IMG/VR virus record: IMGVR_UViG_3300022075_000023
Location: 1 to 24,155 of that record
Origin: a virus
Direction: 5' to 3' (one strand)
DNA length: 24,155 nucleotides
In this document: positions 13,981 to 20,230 of the stretch, piece by piece
Layout of the letters: every line of letters starts with the position of its first letter
Position numbering within the stretch: position 1 is the stretch's first letter
Position numbers and translations under genes: made by a program
The notes under the pieces: model-generated
The model's database searches: none
Told to the model about the DNA's origin: nothing
The model's input: the letters and a program-made list of their open reading frames with translations, nothing else

Positions 13981-14864
13981 GCTTCCTCCTTGGTCTTGAC
14001 GAATCGGGGCTCGCCGTCGGGGCGCAGCCCGTAGCGGCGGGCGCGGGTGCCGTCAGGGAGGGTGAAGGCGGTGATGAAGTGCGGGGTCCAGTCACGAGGA
14101 ACCCCGACCTGGTCTACGCCGCGCCAGCGGCCGAAGCGATCCAGCGCCATGTGATCGCACACGGCACCGTCCACGCCCTTCACGTCGGGCAGGTGCGCGG
14201 GGTGCATGGCCGGCAGCTGCACCTCTTCGGCGGGCGGGGTAGGGGCGGGCCAGACGGTGAGCGCGTCGGGGCTGTCAGCACGACCGGCGGCATTGGTGAT
14301 GAGCAGGCCGCGTTCGTCCTCCCAGTCGCCGTCCTGGTCCTGGTGGTGGGCGCGGCCGACGCGGATACAGCCGTCCGAGTCCACCTGCGCCACGTAGTCC
14401 CCGGGGTTGATCCGGCTCGCGTCGTGGTGGGGTGCGCCGCACCCGTCGGGCACGGCGAGGAGGGTGCGGGCCAGCGGCTCGGCGGGGGTGGGGGTCTCGG
14501 TCATGGTGGTGCCCTTCTCGGCGGTGTGGGCGGGGATGCGGCGGAGGGGCCAGCGGTCGCCGCAGGTGAGGACCCAGCCGTTCCTCGCCCGCCAGTCGCC
14601 TTCCTCGTCCTGGTGGTGGGCGACGCCGACGCGCACCACGCCCAGGCAGGGCCTCTCCACGAGGTCTCCCTCCCGGATGCCGGCCCGGGTGCAGTCCTGC
14701 CAGGGGCGGGGGTCGTGGTGAGGGTTAGCGGGGGTGGCGGTGCGCTCGTGCTCGCGGCCCGCGTCGAACCAGTAGCGGGCGTCCCGGAACCACTCGCCCG
14801 AGCCGGGGAGCTCGTGGTAGCCCATGATCTGCTCATCGGTCAGGGGGTGCTGGGTGGTGCTCAT
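13977..14864 (-). CDS. Repeat-containing hypothetical protein (internal duplication)
   Basis: The 295-residue protein holds two copies of a domain of about 40 residues: IREGDLVER...VRVGVAHHQDEEGDW (63-91) and INPGDYVAQ...IRVGRAHHQDQDGDW (152-181), each followed by a short strand (GWVLT, GLLIT). The shared core is GD-V...RVG-AHHQD--GDW. Between them, Met121 at 14504 has GAGAAGGGC eight bases upstream, so a second, shorter protein may be made or an old fusion may be preserved. The C-terminal 65 residues (AVCDHMALDRFGRWRGVDQ) differ. The function is unknown; the start ATG 14864 overlaps the previous stop. Confidence 0.65.
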   Translation of the reverse strand: MSTTQHPLTDEQIMGYHELPGSGEWFRDARYWFDAGREHERTATPANPHHDPRPWQDCTRAGIREGDLVERPCLGVVRVGVAHHQDEEGDWRARNGWVLTCGDRWPLRRIPAHTAEKGTTMTETPTPAEPLARTLLAVPDGCGAPHHDASRINPGDYVAQVDSDGCIRVGRAHHQDQDGDWEDERGLLITNAAGRADSPDALTVWPAPTPPAEEVQLPAMHPAHLPDVKGVDGAVCDHMALDRFGRWRGVDQVGVPRDWTPHFITAFTLPDGTRARRYGLRPDGEPRFVKTKEEA

Positions 14865-15100
14865 GCTCGGTTCTCCTTCTCTGCGGCTTGCCGGGTGGCG
14901 TGCCGGGTGGTGGTGGTGATCGTCTTGCCGTTGATGACGGTCAGTGGGGCGACGCGGATCCAGGGGAGTTCCCCTGACCCGTGGGCGATGACGGGTTGCC
15001 CGGTGGCGCAGACCTGGGTGATGGCTTCGGCGATGGTGGGGTGGTCGGCCCTGTCGGCGGCGCGGGCACGGGCGATGAGACGGGCGCGGGTGGCGGTCAT
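14861..15100 (-). CDS. Small hypothetical protein
   Basis: The 79-residue protein MTATRARLIARARAADRADHP has an Arg/Ala-rich N-terminal helix, a central GQPVIAHGSGELPWIRV segment and a Thr-rich strand (VINGKTITTTTRHATRQ). The ATG at 15100 overlaps the preceding stop by four bases. No known family; it is too small to infer a function. Confidence 0.6.
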   Translation of the reverse strand: MTATRARLIARARAADRADHPTIAEAITQVCATGQPVIAHGSGELPWIRVAPLTVINGKTITTTTRHATRQAAEKENRA

Positions 15101-15372
15101 GACTGCCCCCTGCGGATGATGGCGGTCCACTCGTTGGTGTCGAAGCCTTCGGTGTAGGTGGTGGCGTCGGGGCCGGCGTGGACCGTGAACTCGATGATCT
15201 GACCGGGGTCGATGGTGGTGGTGTTGGTGTGCCAGGCGCCGTCGGAGCCGAACCATGCGCCTTCCGTGTAGGCGGTGCGGGTGCCGTCGAAGTAGGAGAC
15301 GGCGGTGATGCGGGCCCCGGGCGTATCGGGCAGCAGGTCCAGGATCAGCGGGCGGATGGTGGCGACGGTCAT
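15097..15372 (-). CDS. Small beta-rich hypothetical protein
   Basis: The 91-residue product has alternating strands (ITAVSYFDGTRTAYTEGAWFGSDGAWHTNTTT; IIEFTVHAGPDATTYTEGF) rich in aromatic and Thr residues, without cysteine. The ATG at 15372 overlaps the stop of the gene before it. I do not recognise it. It forms a pair with the HTH-like gene upstream. Confidence 0.6.
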   Translation of the reverse strand: MTVATIRPLILDLLPDTPGARITAVSYFDGTRTAYTEGAWFGSDGAWHTNTTTIDPGQIIEFTVHAGPDATTYTEGFDTNEWTAIIRRGQS

Positions 15373-15707
15373 GCGACGACCTCCCAGGTGCCTTCCACGA
15401 GCCCGTAGGTGATCTTCCGGATGCGGTACCCGCCCGAGTGGTCGCTGTGCCACACGCCCCGCCACCCGTTGTCCTCCCAGACGGCCTCCAGGGCGGTGTA
15501 GGTGACGCCCCAGATGACCGCCTCGATCCGACCGCCGTCGATACCGCGAATGACCCGACCATGGAACTCCAGCGGGGCGTCCCCATTCTCGATAGCTTTC
15601 CGCAGGGCTTGGCTGTGGTTCATGCGGCGGGCGGACTCGGACTGGGAGAGGCCGGCCAGGTTGCGGGCGTCCTGGATGTTCTTGCTGATGGTGGTGCGGT
15701 CGATCAC
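15369..15707 (-). CDS. HTH-like N-terminus with unknown C-terminal domain
   Basis: The 112-residue protein begins at GTG 15707 with a GGAAGGA site. Residues about 7-40 (ISKNIQDARNLAGLSQSESARRMNHSQALRKAIEN) resemble an XRE-type helix-turn-helix, though the usual spacing is loose. The remainder is strand-rich (GRIEAVIWGVTYTALEAVWEDNGWRGVWHSDHSGG) and unlike known effector domains. It is the first gene after a promoter carrying GTTAC elements (15741-15773), so it is likely under repressor control. Whether it binds DNA is unproven. Confidence 0.6.
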   Translation of the reverse strand: MIDRTTISKNIQDARNLAGLSQSESARRMNHSQALRKAIENGDAPLEFHGRVIRGIDGGRIEAVIWGVTYTALEAVWEDNGWRGVWHSDHSGGYRIRKITYGLVEGTWEVVA

Positions 15708-15740
15708 GGGGGTTCCTTCCTGTGGTGCGTAGCAGACCCC

Positions 15741-15773
15741 AGGTTACTACCTGTTACCGGCAAAAGCAAGCAA
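15741..15773 (-). promoter_or_regulatory. Promoter with GTTAC operator half-sites
   Basis: On the minus strand two overlapping TTGCTT boxes (15764-15769 and 15768-15773) pair with TAACCT (15741-15746, 17-base gap) or TAGTAA (15744-15749, 18-base gap). The spacer contains GGTAACAGG, and a second GTAAC overlaps the -10. This is the same sequence element as at 10272 and 23717. It would serve the gene starting at 15707. Confidence 0.5.
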
Positions 15774-15788
15774 CACCCAGCAACAACC

Positions 15789-16196
15789 TCAGACCCCGGT
15801 GAGCCGCTTCCCCACCTGGGCAGGCTCACGCATCCCCGCCCGCACATCACCCCAGCAGCACCGGCAATGCCGGCCCACCTCCTCCGGGTGATCCTCACAC
15901 GCCGGCTCACCACCCACCGGCGCCGCACCAGGCCCAGGACGCCGCACCGTCACGTCCCAGTGCCGGCCAGGCTCCCCGTAGAACGCCGGGGTGAGCTTCG
16001 CGGGCTTCCCGTCCGGGGTGCGGGCCGTCGCGTACTCGATCAGGGCTTCCACGGCGTGGAGGTAGTTGGTGGCGGGGAAGGTGCCGGAGGCGTGGAAGGC
16101 GTGGAGTTTGGTGTGGAAGCTGGTGGGGTTCCATTCGGGGCGGAGGGTGGTGGCGAGGTTGGTGAGGGTGGTGGCTCGTTGGGGGGTGAGTTCCAT
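15789..16196 (-). CDS. Zinc-containing hypothetical protein next to the origin
   Basis: The 135-residue protein has a helical N-terminus (MELTPQRATTLTNLATTLRPEWNPTSFHTKLHAFHA) and a C-terminal CEDHPEEVGRHCRCCWGD cluster that could bind zinc. The order helix-rich head, linker with WDVTVRRPGPG, then Cys/His cluster recalls small proteins coded beside replication genes in actinophages. It lies just after the candidate origin. The ATG at 16196 has only a weak ribosome site (AAAAGG); the upstream A-rich region may help translation. Function unknown. Confidence 0.6.
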   Translation of the reverse strand: MELTPQRATTLTNLATTLRPEWNPTSFHTKLHAFHASGTFPATNYLHAVEALIEYATARTPDGKPAKLTPAFYGEPGRHWDVTVRRPGPGAAPVGGEPACEDHPEEVGRHCRCCWGDVRAGMREPAQVGKRLTGV

Positions 16197-16206
16197 GGGG
16201 TGGGGC

Positions 16207-16312
16207 CTTTTCGTTTTTGCTGTTTTTGCTGTTTTTGTGTGTTTTTCTCGCGTGTACTGTGGTTAGGTATTTTGCTTGATTTTTTATGGAGATTTCTTTT
16301 AGAAGAGCAAGC
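16207..16312. other. AT-rich stretch with phased A-tracts
   Basis: In a genome near 70 percent G+C this stretch has long runs of T: GTTTTTGCT twice (16213-16221, 16222-16230) then GTTTTTG (16231) and GTTTTTC (16241). Their spacing of 9, 9 and 10 bases suggests intrinsic bending. A further run of six T lies near 16280. It fits a DNA unwinding element and includes promoter-like sequence. No gene was found in it. Confidence 0.6.
16282..16310 (-). promoter_or_regulatory. Candidate promoter for the gene at 16196
   Basis: TTGCTC (16305-16310) and ATAAAA (16282-16287) are 17 bases apart on the minus strand, inside the AT-rich segment. If used, transcripts would cross the A-tract region before reaching 16196, and transcription could help to open the origin. 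AT-richness makes chance matches likely. Confidence 0.35.
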
Positions 16313-16345
16313 AAACCTGTACCGAGCTGGGAGGTGAGGGGCGGC

Positions 16346-16449
16346 CACTCACGTGAGTGAGTGCTTCTTACCTTCTATGTCATCCGGCACTCATCCAGAA
16401 CGTAAGTGCACTCATGAGTGATGGATGAGTGATCTGTAAGTGCACTCAT
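16346..16449. repeat. Iteron cluster (CACTCAT/ATGAGTG), candidate replication origin
   Basis: At least seven copies of CACTCA(T/C) or its complement lie within 104 bases: 16346, 16353, 16388, 16409, 16414, 16425 and 16443. GTAAGTGCACTCAT occurs twice exactly (16402-16415 and 16436-16449). CACTCACGTGAGTG (16346-16359) and CACTCATGAGTG (16409-16420) are perfect palindromes. GGATGAGTG at 16584-16592 inside the adjacent gene is a further copy. The cluster lies between the AT-rich stretch and the replisome-organiser-like gene, the classic layout of an initiator-binding origin. Confidence 0.7.
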
Positions 16450-16464
16450 TCACTTAGATGTGGT

Positions 16465-16917
16465 CTAGAACGGCGGCGGGCCGGGGGAATCCAGGTCCGG
16501 GGTGCCCTGGCAGAGGGGGCAGTCGGGGTTCACGACGCCCTCGTTGACGTGCCACCGCTTGTGGGTTCCGATGATGCCGCCCTTGGATGAGTGCTGACGC
16601 TTCTCCGCGACGGTTGCCCGGACCTTGGCTGCGGCGGTCTGGTGGGCGGTGTAGTCATGGAGGTAGTAGCGGCCGGCGTCTTTGTGCACGAGTCCTGCGG
16701 CGAGGAGTTCCTTGCCGTGTTTGGGGCCGAACATGTTGAGGTCGGCTTCGAGGATGACGCCGTCGCTTTTCTCCTCGGCGGCGAGGGCGAGGAGGGTGAT
16801 GTGGAGGCGGAATGCGCGGTCGGAGAGGCCACGGATTTTCCGGTGGCGGGGGTACTCGATGGTGAGTTTGATCCAGGGGCGGGGGTCCCGCTCGGGCTGG
16901 TCTGTGTCGGGTACCAT
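16465..16917 (-). CDS. Replisome organiser-like / replication initiation protein
   Basis: The 150-residue protein contains WIKLTIEYPRHRKIRGLSDRAFRLHITLLALAAEEKSDGVILEADL (around residues 15-60) followed by GLVHKDAGRYYLHDYTAHQ, the pattern of the N-terminal winged-helix domain in many phage replisome organisers. The end has CPLC and a Pro-rich tail. It is shorter than full organisers, which carry a helicase-loader-binding domain. It starts at ATG 16917 with GGAAGGAG upstream; the in-frame ATG at 16974 lies within a likely promoter and is less likely. Next to an iteron cluster, it is the best candidate for origin-binding protein. No helicase or primase gene is in this window. Confidence 0.6.
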   Translation of the reverse strand: MVPDTDQPERDPRPWIKLTIEYPRHRKIRGLSDRAFRLHITLLALAAEEKSDGVILEADLNMFGPKHGKELLAAGLVHKDAGRYYLHDYTAHQTAAAKVRATVAEKRQHSSKGGIIGTHKRWHVNEGVVNPDCPLCQGTPDLDSPGPPPF

Positions 16918-16989
16918 GGGGGTACCACTCCTTCCGTGTGAGGTGTGGTCGTGGCCCCGGGGTGTTGCCTGCACCGCCGGGGCTTCTAC

Positions 16990-17011
16990 GTTACCGGGTG
17001 TTGCCGGTAAC
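16990..17011 (-). promoter_or_regulatory. Operator-like inverted repeat upstream of the replication gene
   Basis: GTTACCGG (16990-16997) and CCGGTAAC (17004-17011) form a perfect inverted repeat with a 6-base centre. Within it, GTTGCCGGTAAC (17000-17011) is the switch palindrome with one change. It lies 70 bases before the start at 16917. A promoter must be near, but no good -35/-10 pair was identified, so placement relative to RNA polymerase is not known. Confidence 0.55.
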
Positions 17012-17026
17012 AGGTGGTAAGGGTTG

Positions 17027-17057
17027 GGCCCCCGCCCATGTGTGTGGTGCGGGGGCC
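17027..17057 (-). terminator. GC-rich hairpin after the resolvase-like gene
   Basis: GGCCCCCGC (17027-17035) and GCGGGGGCC (17049-17057) form a 9-bp stem with a 13-base loop, starting twelve bases past the stop at 17069. It lacks a T-run. It likely ends the upstream early operon before the operator-bearing promoter region at 16990. Confidence 0.6.
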
Positions 17058-17068
17058 AGTGGGTGGGG

Positions 17069-17413
17069 TCAGTGCTCGGTGGGGTTGGTCATGTCGAGGA
17101 CGGGCCAGTGGCGGGGGGTCGTGTTGCAGACGAGCCGGTAGGTGACCTTCCCGCGGTGGACGATCGCTTCGATGGGGAGCGCCCCGGTGATGTGGGCGGC
17201 GCGCAGGAATCGGGCCCGGTCGGTGGGGCCGAGGTGCTTGGAGCGGGTGCCGACCTGCACGAGGGCGCCCCCGTAGGTTTCGTGCCCCATGAGCAGGTCG
17301 GCGGCGCCCTTGGAGGCGGCGGCGCGCATGATGGGTTCCCAGCCGAGGTCGGTGAGGTGGTCGCGGACAAGGTACTCGCGGGCGCGTCCGGCGGTAGCGG
17401 TGCTCATGGTCAC
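17069..17413 (-). CDS. Holliday-junction-resolvase-like protein, active site altered
   Basis: The 114-residue protein (GTG 17413, or 112 from ATG 17407) has the order seen in Hjc-like phage resolvases: GRAREYLVRDHLTDLGW (Glu13), a Ser-Lys-Gly turn then AADLL (Asp39), ALVQVGTRSKHLGPTDRARFLRAA. The usual E/Q-x-K of this PD-(D/E)xK fold would be Gln53-Val-Gly55, so the catalytic lysine appears replaced by Gly; Lys59 is four residues away. It may be a divergent or inactive member, or a DNA-structure binder. It overlaps the dUTPase stop and ends in front of a hairpin. Confidence 0.6.
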   Translation of the reverse strand: MTMSTATAGRAREYLVRDHLTDLGWEPIMRAAASKGAADLLMGHETYGGALVQVGTRSKHLGPTDRARFLRAAHITGALPIEAIVHRGKVTYRLVCNTTPRHWPVLDMTNPTEH

Positions 17414-17850
17414 TTCACCCCGGTGGAGCCGAACCCGTTGGTGCCGCGGTCGGTGTGGTCGAGGGCGTGGACGGGCACGAAGCGGGCGGTCACGACCGGC
17501 TGGATGATGAGCTGCGCGATCCGGTCACCGGCCTTGAACGTGGCCGAGTGGTTGGGGTCGTGGTTGATGAGGCACACGGCGATCTCTCCCCGGTAGCCGG
17601 CGTCGATCGTGCCGGGCGCGTTGAGGACGGTGACCCCGTGGTTGTTGGCGAGCCCGGAGCGGGGGTGGATGAACCCGGCGTACCCCTCGGGGATCGCGGC
17701 GGCGACACCAGTGGGCACGAGGAGGCGCTGTCCGGGGTGGAGGGTGAACGGGGCCCGGGTGCGGAGGTCAGCGCCGGCGTCCGCGTGGCGGGCGTAGGCG
17801 GGGCCGGTGTGGCCGGGCTCCACGGTGACGTCGATGGGCAGGATGGTCAT
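17410..17850 (-). CDS. dut: dUTP diphosphatase
   Basis: The 146-residue enzyme converts dUTP to dUMP and pyrophosphate, limiting uracil in phage DNA and feeding dTMP synthesis. All five conserved motifs of the trimeric family are visible: DAGADL (24-29), PRSGLA (63-68), GTIDAGYRGEI (80-90, with Asp83 and Tyr86), AGDRIAQLI (107-115) and the C-terminal RGTNGFGSTG (135-144). Length is standard. The ATG at 17850 has AAGGAGT upstream. It sits three bases after the preceding stop, in the DNA metabolism operon. Confidence 0.95.
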   Translation of the reverse strand: MTILPIDVTVEPGHTGPAYARHADAGADLRTRAPFTLHPGQRLLVPTGVAAAIPEGYAGFIHPRSGLANNHGVTVLNAPGTIDAGYRGEIAVCLINHDPNHSATFKAGDRIAQLIIQPVVTARFVPVHALDHTDRGTNGFGSTGVK

Positions 17851-17853
17851 GGG

Positions 17854-18336
17854 TCACTCCTTGGTGAGGTCGTGGGTGGTGAGGCCGGCGGCCTCGAGGC
17901 GGGGGGTGATCTGGGCGTGGAGCCGGTCGAGGTGGTTCCGCCAGATGTGGGAGGCGCGGGCCCACGACCTGTGCAGCTCCGCGGTCCAGTGGGTGCGGTT
18001 GCGTTCCACCTGCCGGGCCGTGAGGGGCCCGGACCCGCCCACGCCGTGCGCCAGGCACACGTAGCCGCGCTTGTTGGGGCAGGTCGTCCCGTGCTGGTGC
18101 AGGCAGGCGAGGGCGTCGAGGGCGGTGAGGGCGTGGTTCCGGGTCAGGTACATGGGGGTGCACTCGCCCCGCGGGTCCGGGTGGCCGTAGTGGTCGATGG
18201 AGTGGCCGGCCGTGTCGTAGGCGGCGACGTCAGCGATCGGCTCACCGCAGTCCGGGCACTCGCCGGGGCCGGTCAGGCGCGGCGGCCGGGACTGCTCCTC
18301 GAGAAGCTCGAGGAGGTCCAGCTGGACGGCGCTCAT
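17854..18336 (-). CDS. Zinc-ribbon-like hypothetical protein
   Basis: The 160-residue protein has an N-terminal helix (MSAVQLDLLELLEEQ), a CPDCGEP ribbon at about 27-33, further Cys/His residues (HYGHPDPRGEC; CLHQHGTTCPNKRGYVCLAHG), and a helical end with several Trp residues. The metal cluster suggests a DNA- or RNA-linked role. The ATG at 18336 overlaps the upstream stop by four bases; a start five codons earlier is possible but would cross that stop further. No family is recognised. Confidence 0.65.
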   Translation of the reverse strand: MSAVQLDLLELLEEQSRPPRLTGPGECPDCGEPIADVAAYDTAGHSIDHYGHPDPRGECTPMYLTRNHALTALDALACLHQHGTTCPNKRGYVCLAHGVGGSGPLTARQVERNRTHWTAELHRSWARASHIWRNHLDRLHAQITPRLEAAGLTTHDLTKE

Positions 18337-19244
18337 GCGGCGTCCTTCCACACCTGGTGGGCGTGGGCGACCTCGGCGGCGAGGTCCTCCCGGCCGGCGG
18401 TGGTGAGGATGCGCTGCAGGTTCTTCACGGACACGCCGAGCCGGTCGGCCACCAGGGTGGGGGCGACACCACCGGCGATCAGGTCCACGGCGTCCTGACG
18501 GCGGCGCTCGGACAGCGACACCACCCTGTCATCCGCTACAGCCGGGGCCTCGTCCAGGTCGATGTCATCCCACCCAGCCGGCGGCACCCACCCCTCGCGG
18601 CGGGCCCGGTTCAAGGTCCGCGAGATGGACTGCTTCTCCGCGTGCATGTGGCCGACGCGGGGCGTGTCCCCGACCTGCTGGTACACGGCGTCCACCTTGA
18701 GATGCGTGCCCGGGCTGGTGCGGCCGGTCCGGGTGATCCGGTGCAGGTCGGACATGCGGATCCCGGCCTGGTCGCAGGTCCACGTCATGGAGTAGCCAAG
18801 CGCGGCGAGGGCGTGGACACGGCGGATGAGACCGGTCGCCGGGTAGGTGCGCCCGTCAGCCATGACGTCGACGCTCGGCCGCATCCCCAGGATCCGGTCC
18901 GCGGTCTCACGGCGCACCCTCTTGCGGGGGCGCCCGCCGGTGCGGGTGCTGCCGACGACGATGTCGAGGATCGCGGTGTGCGCGACGCCGGCGTACTTGG
19001 CGACCTGACGGTACGAGACGCCCTCCCGCGCCAGGTAGGTGATGTGCTCCCGGACGGGGGCGGCGTCGGTGAGGGCGTCCCACCGGCCGAAGGCGTGGTC
19101 GATGCGACGCTTCTTCTCGTAGGCGGTGGCGGCCTTGGTGCAGTCGTCGCATCGGCACCGGTCGATGACGTAGGCGGTGCGGGTGCCGTGCTGGTGGTTG
19201 GCGCGCGGATGCTGGCAGTCGCGTGTGGGGCGGTCGGTGTTCAT
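18333..19244 (-). CDS. Multi-HTH DNA-binding protein with zinc-type N-terminus
   Basis: The 303-residue protein begins with a Cys/His motif common in actinophages: DCQHPRANHQHGTRTAYVIDRCRCDDCTKAATAY (9-42), which may bind zinc. It then shows several helix-turn-helix-like stretches: HITYLAREGVSYRQVAKYAGVAHTAILDI (68-96), ALAALGYSMTWTCDQAGIRMSDLHRI (about 145-170) and RRRQDAVDLIAGGVAPTLVADRLGVSVKNLQRIL (around 254-287). Repeated HTHs suggest a DNA-binding regulator or architectural protein. The start at ATG 19244 has AGGGAG nearby. It is large for this operon; target unknown. Confidence 0.65.
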   Translation of the reverse strand: MNTDRPTRDCQHPRANHQHGTRTAYVIDRCRCDDCTKAATAYEKKRRIDHAFGRWDALTDAAPVREHITYLAREGVSYRQVAKYAGVAHTAILDIVVGSTRTGGRPRKRVRRETADRILGMRPSVDVMADGRTYPATGLIRRVHALAALGYSMTWTCDQAGIRMSDLHRITRTGRTSPGTHLKVDAVYQQVGDTPRVGHMHAEKQSISRTLNRARREGWVPPAGWDDIDLDEAPAVADDRVVSLSERRRQDAVDLIAGGVAPTLVADRLGVSVKNLQRILTTAGREDLAAEVAHAHQVWKDAA

Positions 19245-19264
19245 GCTGGTCTCCCTTCTGTGGG

Positions 19265-19579
19265 TCAGGTGCCGGTGGTCTTGGTTCGCCGGCGGCGGTC
19301 GGTCCAGGTCGCGGCCTCGGCGTCCGCGGCGAGGAGACGGGCGTAGCCGTGGTGGTCGCCGTGCCGGTGGTGCAGCTCCTCGTCCGTGAGGGTCAGGTAG
19401 TACGGGGGCCGGACCGCGGCGGTCTCCTCCCGGATGCGGGATGCGCGGGCCAGAGTGGCGACCTTCGCCCGCAGGTGCGCGTTCTCCGCGGCGAGTTCCT
19501 GGATGCGCTGCTGGGCGCGGGCGTGCTTGTCGCGGAGGGCGCTGGTGGCCAGGGTCGTGCCGTGCTGGTAGCTGCCCAT
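19265..19579 (-). CDS. Coiled-coil hypothetical protein
   Basis: The 104-residue protein starts at ATG 19579 (ATGA overlap). Residues 17-50 (LRDKHARAQQRIQELAAENAHLRAKVATLARASRIREE) form a clear coiled coil, probably for dimerisation. The C-terminal part has PPYYLTLTDEELHHRHGDHHGYARLLAADAEAATW, rich in His. Such proteins may bridge or regulate partners, but nothing indicates a partner. Confidence 0.65.
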   Translation of the reverse strand: MGSYQHGTTLATSALRDKHARAQQRIQELAAENAHLRAKVATLARASRIREETAAVRPPYYLTLTDEELHHRHGDHHGYARLLAADAEAATWTDRRRRTKTTGT

Positions 19580-19854
19580 CAGCGTGCCCGTTCGGTCTGG
19601 TAGGTGCCCGCGGTGCCGGGGGCGCCACGCCAGGTGTAGGCCTGCTCGTGGAGTCGGTCGGCGGTGTCGGTGTGGCCGCGGTGGTAGTCGCAGGCGTGGA
19701 GGTGGTGGCAGACGGGGAACGGGCGGCGGGGCCCGGTGCCGTGCGGGCGGGGGCAGCACCGGCCGTCACAGGCCAGCGCGGGGGCGCCCTCGACGCCGGG
19801 CACACCGGCCAGGGACTGCGCGCCGTGGAACGCGGCTTCCTGCTTGTTACTCAC
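19579..19854 (-). CDS. Cys/His-rich small protein
   Basis: The 91-residue protein starts at GTG 19854, overlapping the redoxin stop as GTGA. A central CDGRCCPRPHG...PVCHHLHACDYHRGH cluster (about 29-61) has six Cys and many His, consistent with zinc binding. The N-terminal 20 residues are helical and Ala-rich. It is co-translated with the NrdH-like gene, but no link to redox chemistry is shown. Confidence 0.6.
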   Translation of the reverse strand: MSNKQEAAFHGAQSLAGVPGVEGAPALACDGRCCPRPHGTGPRRPFPVCHHLHACDYHRGHTDTADRLHEQAYTWRGAPGTAGTYQTERAR

Positions 19855-20102
19855 GCCGCGACCTCCGGGGTGCAGTGCTCGGCGAGGAGGTCGGGGCGGA
19901 ACCCGGACCAGACGACCTCGTATCCCTGGCCGACGGCCACGACGGGGGCGGAGGTGTGGCCGAGGGCCCGGATGGCCTGGTAGTCGTTGATGTTCGCCGG
20001 GTCCGTGAGGTCCACGCTCTCGAACGGGATGCCCCGGCTGGTGAGCCACTTCTTGGTGAGCATGCAGCCCATGCACTTCGGGGTGGTGTAGACGGTGACC
20101 AT
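19851..20102 (-). CDS. NrdH-type glutaredoxin-like redoxin
   Basis: The 83-residue protein MVTVYTTPKCMGCMLTKKWLTSRGIPFESVDL is a thioredoxin-fold redoxin with the CxxC active site CMGC (10-13), a conserved TSAPVV cis-proline strand (50-55), and Gly-Trp-Ser-Gly-Phe-Arg-Pro-Asp near the end (about 66-71), as in NrdH. NrdH gives electrons to class Ib ribonucleotide reductase, so it likely helps to raise dNTP supply together with the nearby dUTPase. NrdH more often has CVQC or CPQC, so CMGC is a variant. No reductase subunits are in the window; host NrdE/F may be used. Confidence 0.88.
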   Translation of the reverse strand: MVTVYTTPKCMGCMLTKKWLTSRGIPFESVDLTDPANINDYQAIRALGHTSAPVVAVGQGYEVVWSGFRPDLLAEHCTPEVAA

Positions 20103-20193
20103 GGGGGGTCCTTCCTGTCGGGGGGTCTGGGTGCCCGCCCGGGCGTTGCACCCGGGGCGGCCGCTGGTCCGGTCGCGGGCTGTCACGAAACCG

Positions 20194-20214
20194 CTGATAC
20201 CTGGCGGGTATCAG
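20194..20214 (-). promoter_or_regulatory. 21-bp palindrome CTGATACC/GGTATCAG
   Basis: A perfect 8-bp inverted repeat with a 5-base centre lies in the 128-base gap between the SSB stop (20231) and the redoxin start (20102). Only three T follow the stem on the minus strand, so it could be a short terminator for SSB or a protein-binding site for the redoxin operon. Its half-site GATACC is one base from the GTTACC element found elsewhere. Confidence 0.45.
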
Positions 20215-20230
20215 TAGTTCTGTGACGGGA

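Noticed and set aside
14504-14864. Splitting the 295-residue gene into two annotated genes
   Set aside because: The frame is continuous with no stop, so one gene is listed; the possible second start is given as a finding.
16040-16348. Minus-strand frame with Lys/Gln-rich product crossing the AT-rich stretch
   Set aside because: Low-complexity translation of the A-tract repeats and an out-of-frame reading of the gene ending at 15789.
16346-16449. Repeats considered as a CRISPR array
   Set aside because: Units are 7-14 bases in both orientations without uniform spacers; they fit iterons.
16918-16974. Earlier ATG at 16974 for the replisome-organiser-like gene
   Set aside because: The ATG at 16917 has a strong GGAAGGAG site, while the extension (MQATPRGHDHTSHG) is not protein-like.
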